Below are positions 7,477 through 14,679 of a stretch of DNA of 20,746 nt, in pieces. This stretch comes from Chloroflexota bacterium (GTDB lineage: Bacteria > Chloroflexota > Dormibacteria > Dormibacterales > Dormibacteraceae). The DNA is taken from positions 1 to 20,746 of the forward strand of contig VBJR01000218.1 of assembly GCA_005880175.1 (NCBI GenBank), written 5' to 3'. The position numbers and the translations under genes are program-made. Within the stretch, counting starts at the first letter, position 1. Every line of letters starts with the position of its first letter. The notes beneath the pieces were generated by a model. It did not search any database and was not told where the DNA came from. It worked only from the letters and a program-made list of their open reading frames with translations.

Positions 7477-8837
7477 CGCTCGACCTGCAGGTCTACCAGA
7501 ATCCATACCTGCCCAGGGGCGCGACCGAGGTCAGCGCCATCATCTCGGTGTCGGCCGGGGCCGGCCAGGGTCACATGACCGACGAGATGATGGAGGTGTT
7601 CCTCCTAGACTGCTCGGCGTCGATGACCGACCCGCCGAGCAAGCTGGCCGCCGTCCGCGAGGCGACGTCCAAGGCGATCGACCGGCTGCGGGACGGCACG
7701 TACTTCGCGGTGGTCGCCGGCCGCCGGTCGGCGCGCGTCGTGTACCCGCCGCCGCGCTGGGAGGGCGAGGGGCCCGAGCCGGGGACGGTCGCGGCGTCCG
7801 AGACCACGCGCCAGGAGGCCAAGGCCGCGGTGGCCCGGCTCTACGCCGAGGGCGGCACCGCGATCTCGCAGTGGCTGGGCACCGCGCGCCACCTGTTCGC
7901 CGCCCGGCCCGACGCGATCCACCACGCGCTGCTGCTGACCGACGGCAAGAACGAGAGCGAGGACCCGACGCTGCTCCAGGAGGAGCTGCGGCAGAGCCAG
8001 GGCCGGTTCGAGTGCGACTGCCGGGGGGTGGGCACCCGCTGGGACCGCGTCGAGCTCCAGGGCATCTCGGACGCGCTGCTCGGCACGACCGACATCATCC
8101 CGTCGCCCGCGCAGATGGGCGCCGAGTTCGAGGCCATCATCGAGCGCCGCATGTCCAAGCAGGTCCGCTCGGTCATGCTGCAGGTGCTCACGCCGGTGGG
8201 CGGCCGCGTCCGCTTCCTCAAGCAGGTGGCGCCCGAGATGCAGGACCTGTCCGAGATGGCGTCCTGGATGCAGCCCGGGATGGGCGACGGCGAGTGGCGC
8301 CCCGCGCTCCGGCCGGACCCGTCGCGGCCGCTGCTGGCCCACTTCCCGACCGGGGCGTGGAGCTACGGCGAGACCCGCGACTACCACGTGTGCCTGGAGG
8401 TGCGGCCCCAGGACGTGGGCGACTCGAACGAGGTGCGCGCGGCGCGCATCAGCCTCGTCGGGGAGGGAGCCGCCCCGACCCAGGCGCCGGTGCGCGCGAT
8501 CTGGACGGACGACGCCGAGCGCGCGACGCGGATCCATCAGAGCGTCGCGCACTACGGCGGCCAGGCGGAGCTGGCCGGAGCGATCGAAGAGGGGCTCCAG
8601 GCCCGCCGCGACGGCGACGTCGACCGGGCGACCGAGCGTCTGGGACGGGCGGTGCAGCTCGCCGCCGCGTCCGGCAACGAGGGCACGAGGCGGCTGCTCG
8701 AGGCGGTCGTCGACATCGACGACGCCGACCGGGGCACCGTGCGGCTGAAGACGAGGGTGACGAAGGAAGACGAGATGACGCTGGACACCAGATCGAGGAG
8801 AACCGTGAGGCTCCCCCGGTCGCCGGCGGGGAGCTGA
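7470..8837 (+). CDS. VWA-domain protein of the PknG operon
   Basis: This 455-residue protein has a von Willebrand factor A domain (about residues 40-225) with a complete MIDAS site: DCSAS at 47-51, Thr130 in GGTAIS and Asp158 in LLLTDGKN. A beta-rich domain follows (about 230-350), then a helical segment with TPR-like pairs (about 355-415). The C-terminal tail contains TLDTRSRRTVRL, a Thr/Arg-rich stretch after an acidic segment that would suit phosphorylation and FHA binding. There is no signal peptide, so it is cytoplasmic. VWA proteins mediate metal-dependent protein-protein contacts, so it may be the scaffold or effector of the kinase. The start GTG 7470 is chosen from the very strong upstream ribosome-binding site; longer in-frame extensions lie inside the phosphatase. 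Confidence 0.88.
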   Translation: MLTLDLQVYQNPYLPRGATEVSAIISVSAGAGQGHMTDEMMEVFLLDCSASMTDPPSKLAAVREATSKAIDRLRDGTYFAVVAGRRSARVVYPPPRWEGEGPEPGTVAASETTRQEAKAAVARLYAEGGTAISQWLGTARHLFAARPDAIHHALLLTDGKNESEDPTLLQEELRQSQGRFECDCRGVGTRWDRVELQGISDALLGTTDIIPSPAQMGAEFEAIIERRMSKQVRSVMLQVLTPVGGRVRFLKQVAPEMQDLSEMASWMQPGMGDGEWRPALRPDPSRPLLAHFPTGAWSYGETRDYHVCLEVRPQDVGDSNEVRAARISLVGEGAAPTQAPVRAIWTDDAERATRIHQSVAHYGGQAELAGAIEEGLQARRDGDVDRATERLGRAVQLAAASGNEGTRRLLEAVVDIDDADRGTVRLKTRVTKEDEMTLDTRSRRTVRLPRSPAGS

Positions 8838-8843
8838 CGGAAC

Positions 8844-9548
8844 ATGAGCTTCATCTGTCCGCGTGGCCATCACTCGGTCAGCGACGACTACTGCAGCGTC
8901 TGCGGGGTTCGCAACCCGGGGTCACCCGTGATGGCCGGCGTGCGAAACGCGCGAGAGCACATGACCGGGGAGAGCATGTGCCTGGTCTGCGGTGTCCAGC
9001 GTGACGGGACCGACCGCTACTGCGTCAACTGCGGCTACGACTTCGAGATGGGCGAGCCGTTCGTCCCGGAGCCCGAGCCCCAGTCGAACGGGTACGCGCC
9101 GGCCCCCGCTCACGCTCCCGCACCGGCCCAGGCCCCGTCCGTCGCCACCCACGCCCCCGCCGTCTCGGCGGGCCCGGCCGCCCCGTCCCTGGTGCTGCTG
9201 GCGAGCGTCAACACGATGCGGTTCGACGACCCGGGGTCGCCGCCGCCGCCCGTCGACCTGTCCGAGCGCACGTTCATCCTGGACCGCCACTCGATCGTGA
9301 TCGGCCGGGAGGGCGGCAGCCTCGACATCCCGATCCACGGCGACCCGTACATCTCACGCCGGCACGCCGAGATCGTGTGGATGGGGTCGGCGTGGGGGAT
9401 CCGCGACCTGGGTTCCACGAACGGCACCCGGGTCAACGGCGTGCCGCTCGAGGGCAGCGAGGTCAAGCTGCTCGGGCCGGACGACGTGATCGAGCTGGGC
9501 TTCTTCTCCCAGCTCATGGTCCGGGGGCTGACTGGAGAGGGCCAGTGA
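8844..9548 (+). CDS. FHA-domain protein with two N-terminal zinc-ribbon halves
   Basis: In this 234-residue protein, residues 1-64 hold two CxnC modules (Cys5/17/20 with nearby His residues, and Cys46/49/60/63). A Pro/Ala-rich linker (72-115) leads to an FHA domain (about 140-230). The phosphothreonine-binding signature is intact: IGRE at 153-156, SRRH at 171-174 and STNGT at 191-195. FHA domains bind phosphothreonine peptides. In mycobacteria PknG phosphorylates the FHA protein GarA, but GarA has no such paired ribbons, so this is an analogue rather than GarA itself. It starts 6 bases after the VWA stop, and its stop overlaps the GlnX-like start. A likely ligand is a phosphothreonine in the VWA tail or the kinase linker (inference). 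Confidence 0.9.
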   Translation: MSFICPRGHHSVSDDYCSVCGVRNPGSPVMAGVRNAREHMTGESMCLVCGVQRDGTDRYCVNCGYDFEMGEPFVPEPEPQSNGYAPAPAHAPAPAQAPSVATHAPAVSAGPAAPSLVLLASVNTMRFDDPGSPPPPVDLSERTFILDRHSIVIGREGGSLDIPIHGDPYISRRHAEIVWMGSAWGIRDLGSTNGTRVNGVPLEGSEVKLLGPDDVIELGFFSQLMVRGLTGEGQ

Positions 9549-10930
9549 CCATCGCCGCCAACCCACCGCTCGGCCGAACGCTCCGCGATCGCGTCGAGGT
9601 GGCCCGACGCCGGTCGCGGACGACTCCTGGCCACCTGCAGATGCTGGTGACGATGACCGCGGTCACCGCCGGCGCGCTGTTCGTGATCGGGGCGGGCACG
9701 CTCGTCGTGGCCCAGCGCTCGGTCGCGGGCATGCACCGCGCGACGGTGCCGGCGATCCTGGGCGCCCAGCAGATCCACGCCACGCTCGCCGACGCCGACC
9801 GCGCCGAGGCGAACGCGTTCCTGTCGGGCGCCACCGAGGCCGCCCAGCCGCACCACCTGTACACGCAGGACATCGCCGCCGCGATGCAGCAGCTGGAGCG
9901 GGCGGCCGAGCAGGCCGGCGGCGACCCGGCCGTCGGCGAGCAGATCCGAGCGATCTCGGTCCAGGTCACCGAGTACACGACGCTGGTGGACATCGCTCGC
10001 GCCAACAACCAGCAGGGCTTCCCGGTCGGCGCCGCGTACCTGCGGCAGGCGTCCGAGATGATGCACCAGCCGGTGGACGGCATCCTGGCCAGGGTGGACC
10101 AGCTCGGCGACCTCGACGCCAAGGACCTGAACGCCGAGAACACCACGCTGATCGTCACCGTCGGCCTGCTGCTCCTGTACGCGGGGGCGGCGCTCGCCGT
10201 GTTCGCCCTGCTCGTCCACTCCCAGGGGTTCGTGCGCCAGCGGTTCCGACGCCGGCGGAGCGGCCCGCTCTGGCTCGCCGGCGGCCTGCTGCTGCTGACG
10301 GTCAGCTCGATGGGCCTGGCGGGTGCGGTCACCACGTACCAGCTGAACATGGCGGAGGGGCAGGACTACGGCAGGCTGCTGAACCTCTGGCACATCCGCT
10401 CGCTCGTGTACGACGCGAACGGGGACGAGAGCCTCGCGCTGATCGCGCGCGGCAACGGCGACGCGTTCGACCGGTCGTTCCAGTCCAACACGGGCCGGCT
10501 GATGGACCGGCCGCTGACCGACGTGCTGGTGGACCAGGCGGCGACCGGGAACGTGCAGTTCCAGGGCCTCATCGCCGACGAGCTGAACTCCAGCTCGGGG
10601 TCCGAGCGCGAGGCGGCGATGGACATCCTCCGCGCCTACCGGCGCTTCATGGGGGTGGACGCGACGATGCGCGCGCGCTCCCAGCAGGGCGACCACGACA
10701 GCGCGTCGCTGCTCGCCCTGGGCGCGAAGGCGGGCCAGCTGGGGAGCGCGTTCTCGGAGCTCGACGCGGCGCTGGGCCGCACGATCGCGTCCGTCCAGGG
10801 TCAGTTCGACCTGAACATCGCCCTGGCCGAGTACACGTTGCTGGGCGCCATCGCGTTCCAGCTGCTGGCTCTGGCGATCGTCTGGTCCGTCTACCGCGGC
10901 CTGAAGCCGCGCATCGACGAATATCTATGA
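9545..10930 (+). CDS. glnX: GlnX-like four-TM extracytoplasmic sensor
   Basis: This 461-residue membrane protein starts at GTG 9545 (GTGA overlap with the FHA gene). Four TM helices are seen: about 31-57, 202-224, 243-262 and 431-452. They delimit two similar extracytoplasmic helical regions (about 58-200 and 265-430), each Ala/Gln/Asp-rich and resembling four-helix-bundle sensor domains of chemoreceptor type. This topology, with genes for PknG and a GlnH lipoprotein alongside, matches mycobacterial GlnX, which relays the amino-acid-bound state of GlnH to PknG. The cytoplasmic parts are short (an Arg-rich N-terminus and a tail of about 9 residues), with no HAMP or kinase domain, so signalling must occur by direct contact. 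The assignment rests on topology and context. Confidence 0.82.
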   Translation: MTIAANPPLGRTLRDRVEVARRRSRTTPGHLQMLVTMTAVTAGALFVIGAGTLVVAQRSVAGMHRATVPAILGAQQIHATLADADRAEANAFLSGATEAAQPHHLYTQDIAAAMQQLERAAEQAGGDPAVGEQIRAISVQVTEYTTLVDIARANNQQGFPVGAAYLRQASEMMHQPVDGILARVDQLGDLDAKDLNAENTTLIVTVGLLLLYAGAALAVFALLVHSQGFVRQRFRRRRSGPLWLAGGLLLLTVSSMGLAGAVTTYQLNMAEGQDYGRLLNLWHIRSLVYDANGDESLALIARGNGDAFDRSFQSNTGRLMDRPLTDVLVDQAATGNVQFQGLIADELNSSSGSEREAAMDILRAYRRFMGVDATMRARSQQGDHDSASLLALGAKAGQLGSAFSELDAALGRTIASVQGQFDLNIALAEYTLLGAIAFQLLALAIVWSVYRGLKPRIDEYL

Positions 10931-11940
10931 GCACCCGGCATCCAGTTGCGATCCTGTGTCTCGCTGCCCTCGTCGGCCTGGCCGGCAGCGGCTGCGGCCT
11001 GTTCGGCTCGCCGACGACCACCGGCCTCGGCGCCGCCCCCGCGCCCGCGACGTCCGCGGTGCCGCCCGCGCCGGTCGCGAGCGGCAGCCCCGCGCCCTGC
11101 ACGGACCCGGCGGCCAGCTACCGGCCCCAGGGACCGGTGCCCCGGGCCGGCGACCTGCCCAACGGCTCGTACGTGCAGCAGATCTACAACCGCGGCCGCG
11201 TGATCGCCGGGATCGCGCAGGACACCCTGATGTTCGGCTACCTGAACCCGCTCGACAACGAGCTCGAGGGGTTCGACATCGACCTGGTCAAGCAGCTCAG
11301 CCAGGCGATCTTCGGCGACGACCTGCACGTGGAGTACCGCGTGATCACGCCGGGCCAGGCGGCGCAGGTGCTGCGTGACGGCACGGTGGACGTCGTCGTG
11401 CGCACGCTGCCCATGACGTGCGCCCGCTGGCAGCAGATCGCGTTCTCGTCCGAGTACTACGAGGCCTCGCAGCGCGTGCTGGTTCCCAAGGCCTCGACAG
11501 CCAAGAGCATCAACGACCTGGTGGGCAAGAAGGTCTGCTCGGCGGCGGGCACCGCGGCGATGGAGAACGTGGCCGCGGTGAGCGTGAACGTGAAGCAGGC
11601 GGACGGCACCACCAAGGCCGTGCGCCCGATCCCGGTCGGGCTGACCGACCAGACGGACTGCCTGGTCCAGCTCGAGCAGGGCAAGGTGGATGCCATCTCG
11701 ATGGACGACGTGATCCTGAACGGCTTCGCGCAGCAGGATCCCAACGTCTCGGTGATCGGCCCGAAGTTCGCGACACTGCCGTATGGCATCGGGATCAGCC
11801 TGGCCCACATCGACTTCGTGCGGTATGTGAACGCGGTGCTGGACGAGCTCCGCACCAACGGCACCTGGGTCAATCTCTACAATCACTGGCTGAGCGAGCT
11901 CGGTCCCGCTTCGCCGCCAGTCGCTCGATACCGGGACTAG
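10927..11940 (+). CDS. glnH: GlnH-like amino-acid-binding lipoprotein
   Basis: This 337-residue protein is translationally coupled to the sensor (ATGA at 10927). A lipoprotein signal (LAGSGC, lipidated Cys23) and a Pro/Ala-rich tether (to about residue 60) precede a family 3 solute-binding domain (about 90-330). Visible features are the GFDIDL motif, VDVVVRTLPMTCARW and FSSEYYEA around the ligand cleft, and KVDAISMDDVIL in the second lobe. The family binds polar amino acids; mycobacterial GlnH binds aspartate and glutamate. No permease or ATPase gene of an amino-acid importer is next to it, so a sensory role for the PknG pathway is far more likely than transport. The exact ligand is not readable. 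Confidence 0.88.
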   Translation: MSTRHPVAILCLAALVGLAGSGCGLFGSPTTTGLGAAPAPATSAVPPAPVASGSPAPCTDPAASYRPQGPVPRAGDLPNGSYVQQIYNRGRVIAGIAQDTLMFGYLNPLDNELEGFDIDLVKQLSQAIFGDDLHVEYRVITPGQAAQVLRDGTVDVVVRTLPMTCARWQQIAFSSEYYEASQRVLVPKASTAKSINDLVGKKVCSAAGTAAMENVAAVSVNVKQADGTTKAVRPIPVGLTDQTDCLVQLEQGKVDAISMDDVILNGFAQQDPNVSVIGPKFATLPYGIGISLAHIDFVRYVNAVLDELRTNGTWVNLYNHWLSELGPASPPVARYRD

Positions 11941-11963
11941 TTCACAGGGCGGGATCTGGGATA

Positions 11964-11990
11964 CCGGAGGTGGTCGTGGGCCTCCTCCGG
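11964..11990 (+). terminator. Hairpin after the kinase operon, possible weak terminator
   Basis: CCGGAGG (11964-11970) pairs with CCTCCGG (11984-11990) across a 13-base loop, 24 bases after the glnH stop. There is no T-tract, so it may be an attenuator or chance. The G-rich ribosome-binding site of the next gene follows at about 11998-12007. Confidence 0.3.
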
Positions 11991-12012
11991 CTCGTACAGG
12001 GGGGGAACACAG

Positions 12013-13470
12013 ATGAGACCACACAGGTGGTTGGGTGCGTTGGTGGTCGCGTGCTGCCTGCTGGCAGGGTGCGGATCCAGCCCGAACATCGGCCCGACGG
12101 GCAAGCAGACACATCTGCTGACAGTCGCCGTCGGGGTCGATCCGGACACGCTCGATCCGATGCGGCAGACGACGACGACGGTCACGAACATCGTCCAGAT
12201 GGTCGTCGAGTCGCTGGGCCGGGTCGATCAGACCGGCAAGGTGCAGCCGAACCTCGCGACGGCGTGGCAGGAGTCGGCCGACGCGATGACCTGGACGTTC
12301 ACGCTGCGCACGGGCGTGACGTTCTCGGACCGGGCCCCGTTCGACGCCGCGGCGGTGAAGGCGAACCTGGATCGGGAGATGGACCCGAACAACGTGTGCC
12401 CGAGCTGCTCCACGCTGGCGAAGGCGGTCAAGAGCGTGGACGTGATCGATCCCGGCCACGTCCGCCTGACGATGGCCATGCCGCTGGCGGCGGACGTTCT
12501 GCTCGGCCTGATCAGCCTGGCCAACTTCGGGATGATGTCGCCGAAGGCGATCCAGAAGGGCACGCCGCAGTACGCGCAGCAGGAGCAGCCGGTCGGCACG
12601 GGCCCGTACATGCTGAAGGAGCGGGTGAAGGGCGACCACGTCACGGTGGCCCGCAACCCGACGTACTGGGGCCGGCGGCCGGTGTACGACGAGCAGCTGT
12701 TCAAGACGGTCCCCGACACGGCGACGCGCGAGGCGCTGGTGCGCTCGGGGCAGGCGCAGATGGTGCTGCTGCCGCCGATCTCGGACCTGCCGTCGCTGCA
12801 GAAGGACCCCACCGTGAAGGTGCTGCTCGCCGCGAGCGACCGGACCATCTACTTCGCGATGGACACGACGGACAAGACGCAGCCGCTGCTCCAGAACGTG
12901 CAGGTGCGGCAGGCGCTGAACTACGCGGTCAACCGGGACGCCATCATCAAGAGCACGCTGTTCGGCGCGGCCGAGAGCATGACGGCGCCGATGGCGCCCT
13001 CGATCTTCGGCTACTGCCAGGTCCCCAACCCGTACAAGTACGACCCCGACCAGGCCCGGTCGCTGCTCCAGAGGGCGAACGCGTCCGGCCTGACGATCAG
13101 CCTGGTCGCGCCGACCGGCCGGTACATGCAGGACTGGCAGGCGGCGCAGAACGTGGCCAACGACCTGCGCGCCGTCGGCGTCAACGTGGTGGGACCGCGC
13201 ACGCTGGACTGGCCGAGCTACATCGGGACGGTGGTGGTGCCGCCGGTGAAGGCCAGCGTGGACGCGCACCTGCTGGGCTACGCCCCGCAGTACCTGGACG
13301 CCAGCACCGCGATGCAGGTCCTCGACCCGGGCCTGATCCCGCCGCGGGGCCTGGCCACCGCGTACTACGACAACCCGACCGTGACCGGGCTCATCCAGAA
13401 GGCGCTGGTGGAGCCGAACCGCGACGCCCGGGCGCAGGAGTACTGCGACGCCGAGAAGCAGGTCTGGTGA
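12013..13470 (+). CDS. Family 5 substrate-binding lipoprotein, 3' end disrupted
   Basis: This is the substrate-binding component of a dipeptide/oligopeptide/nickel-type ABC importer. The signal peptide has an LLAGC lipobox (Cys20). The SBP_bac_5 domain begins with the typical DPDTLDP segment, then WTFTLRTGVTFSD, PVGTGPYML and the NPTYWGRRP motif, with VRQALNYAVNRDAI in the second half. A G-rich ribosome-binding site precedes ATG 12013. The frame ends early, after DAEKQVW. The expected C-terminal ending, reading on as VTGIGSVPNESF..., lies immediately afterwards in another frame, and about 20 residues in between are missing. The protein therefore lacks its last strands as written, either because of a real 3n+1 deletion or an assembly error. 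The ligand is unknown. Confidence 0.85.
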   Translation: MRPHRWLGALVVACCLLAGCGSSPNIGPTGKQTHLLTVAVGVDPDTLDPMRQTTTTVTNIVQMVVESLGRVDQTGKVQPNLATAWQESADAMTWTFTLRTGVTFSDRAPFDAAAVKANLDREMDPNNVCPSCSTLAKAVKSVDVIDPGHVRLTMAMPLAADVLLGLISLANFGMMSPKAIQKGTPQYAQQEQPVGTGPYMLKERVKGDHVTVARNPTYWGRRPVYDEQLFKTVPDTATREALVRSGQAQMVLLPPISDLPSLQKDPTVKVLLAASDRTIYFAMDTTDKTQPLLQNVQVRQALNYAVNRDAIIKSTLFGAAESMTAPMAPSIFGYCQVPNPYKYDPDQARSLLQRANASGLTISLVAPTGRYMQDWQAAQNVANDLRAVGVNVVGPRTLDWPSYIGTVVVPPVKASVDAHLLGYAPQYLDASTAMQVLDPGLIPPRGLATAYYDNPTVTGLIQKALVEPNRDARAQEYCDAEKQVW

Positions 13471-13529
13471 CCGGGATCGGCTCCGTGCCGAACGAGTCGT
13501 TCTACACGGTCTACGCCCAGCCGGCGTGA
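13467..13529 (+). pseudogene. Out-of-frame C-terminal tail of the substrate-binding protein
   Basis: From 13467, in a different frame, the DNA reads VTGIGSVPNESFYTVYAQPA and then a stop. This is the characteristic C-terminus of family 5 binding proteins, normally reached through an aromatic-rich segment of about 20 residues that is absent here. The junction TGGTGACC would fit a short-homology deletion of 3n+1 bases. Confidence 0.7.
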
Positions 13530-13536
13530 TTCTGGC

Positions 13537-13558
13537 AAGGGGGGGCAGGCCCCCCCTT
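13537..13558 (+). terminator. G/C hairpin after the binding-protein gene
   Basis: AAGGGGGGG (13537-13545) pairs perfectly with CCCCCCCTT (13550-13558) around the loop CAGG. It is a 9-bp, very stable stem 7 bases past the tail stop, with no long T-run. It is a likely terminator or mRNA-stabilising intercistronic stem. Confidence 0.6.
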
Positions 13559-13659
13559 CCGGAACCCCCCCGCCTGTTAGGGACGTTGGAGGCGCCTTCG
13601 GCGCATCCCCTTCGGGTCTGGGCGCGGCGCGGGTGCGCGACGGGAAAAGGGACTCATTC

Positions 13660-13690
13660 GCTCGGGCGAAGCACGTTGCTTCGCCCGAGC
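13660..13690 (+). terminator. Perfect 14-bp hairpin between binding protein and permeases
   Basis: GCTCGGGCGAAGCA (13660-13673) is fully complementary to TGCTTCGCCCGAGC (13677-13690), with a 3-base loop, followed by CCCATTTCTTCT. This is the strongest stem in the window and has a partial T-rich run. Together with the stem at 13537-13558 it fills the 229-base gap before the permease genes and probably lowers their expression relative to the binding protein. Confidence 0.7.
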
Positions 13691-13758
13691 CCCATTTCTT
13701 CTGGGCGCTGGCGACGGGGCCGCCGGCGTGACCGGGGCGAGCAGGTGACGCGCCCGGC

Positions 13759-14679
13759 GTGCTGACGTACGTCGGGCGCCGCCTGCTGGCGGCGATCCCC
13801 ACGCTCTGGGGCGTCGCGACCGCCGTGTTCATCATGGCCCGCCTGCTGCCGGGCGACCCGGCGCGGGTGATCGCGGGGGTGACGGCATCGCAGGACCAGG
13901 TGGACCACCTGCGCCGGCAGCTCGGCCTCGACCAGCCGCTGCCCGTGCAGTACCTCGACTTCCTGGGCGGCCTGGTCCGCCTCGACCTGGGCACGTCCGC
14001 TCACTTCGGCGACCCCGTGCTCGCGGAGATCGGGAGCCGGCTGCCGTACACGGCGGAGCTGGCGCTGGCGGCGCTGGCGCTGGCGGTGGTCCTGGGCATT
14101 TCGGGTGGGGTCGTGGCGGCGCTGCGCCGCAACACGGTGATCGACGTGGTGATCTCGACCGTGTCGATGCTGGGCATCTCGATGCCGACGTACTGGCTGG
14201 GCCTGATGCTGATCGTGCTGTTCGCGATCCAGTTCCGTCTGCTGCCGGCGGCCGGCGCCGACAGCCCGGAGAGCGTGGTGCTGCCCGCGGTGACGCTGGG
14301 GCTGCTGTCGGTCGGTCTGATCGCGCGGATGACGCGCTCCTCGCTGCTGGAGGTGCTGGGCCAGGACTACGTGCGGACGGCGCGGGCCAAGGGCGTGTCG
14401 CCGGCGCGGGTGGTGGTCGCGCACGGGCTGCGCAACGCGCTGGTGCCGATCCTCACCGCGATCGGGCTGCAGCTCGGATCGCTGATGGGGGGCGCGGTGG
14501 TGACGGAGAGCGTGTTCGGCTGGCCCGGCGTGGGCCGGCTCCTGCTCGACTCGATCTTCTCCCGCGACTATCCGATGGTGCAGGGGCTGGTGCTGCTGTT
14601 CGCGGTCACATACATCGCCGTCAACCTGCTCGTGGACCTGCTGTACGTGGTCGTGGACCCGCGTGTCCGGTATGGCTGA
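13759..14679 (+). CDS. DppB/OppB-like ABC transporter permease
   Basis: This 306-residue inner-membrane permease has the usual family start (a basic residue pair, then a long hydrophobic TM1 ending FIMARLLPGDPA), about six TM helices, and the cytoplasmic EAA loop near residues 194-225 (QDYVRTARAKGVSPARVVVAHGLRN), which contacts the ATPase. An ESVFGWPGVGRLLLDSI segment and the ending VDPRVRYG are also typical of DppB. The start GTG 13759 gives the canonical N-terminus. It forms the pore with the next gene and should serve the binding protein upstream, from which it is separated by 229 bases holding two hairpins. No residue that defines the substrate is visible. Confidence 0.9.
   Translation: MLTYVGRRLLAAIPTLWGVATAVFIMARLLPGDPARVIAGVTASQDQVDHLRRQLGLDQPLPVQYLDFLGGLVRLDLGTSAHFGDPVLAEIGSRLPYTAELALAALALAVVLGISGGVVAALRRNTVIDVVISTVSMLGISMPTYWLGLMLIVLFAIQFRLLPAAGADSPESVVLPAVTLGLLSVGLIARMTRSSLLEVLGQDYVRTARAKGVSPARVVVAHGLRNALVPILTAIGLQLGSLMGGAVVTESVFGWPGVGRLLLDSIFSRDYPMVQGLVLLFAVTYIAVNLLVDLLYVVVDPRVRYG

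Noticed and set aside
10927..11940. Reading the GlnH-like gene as part of an amino-acid importer
   Set aside because: No permease or ATPase of that family adjoins it; the sensor and PknG-like kinase genes point to signalling.
10891..13269. 792-codon open frame on the minus strand across glnH and the binding-protein gene
   Set aside because: His/Arg/Val-rich antisense shadow spanning two well-supported plus-strand lipoprotein genes; no domain visible.
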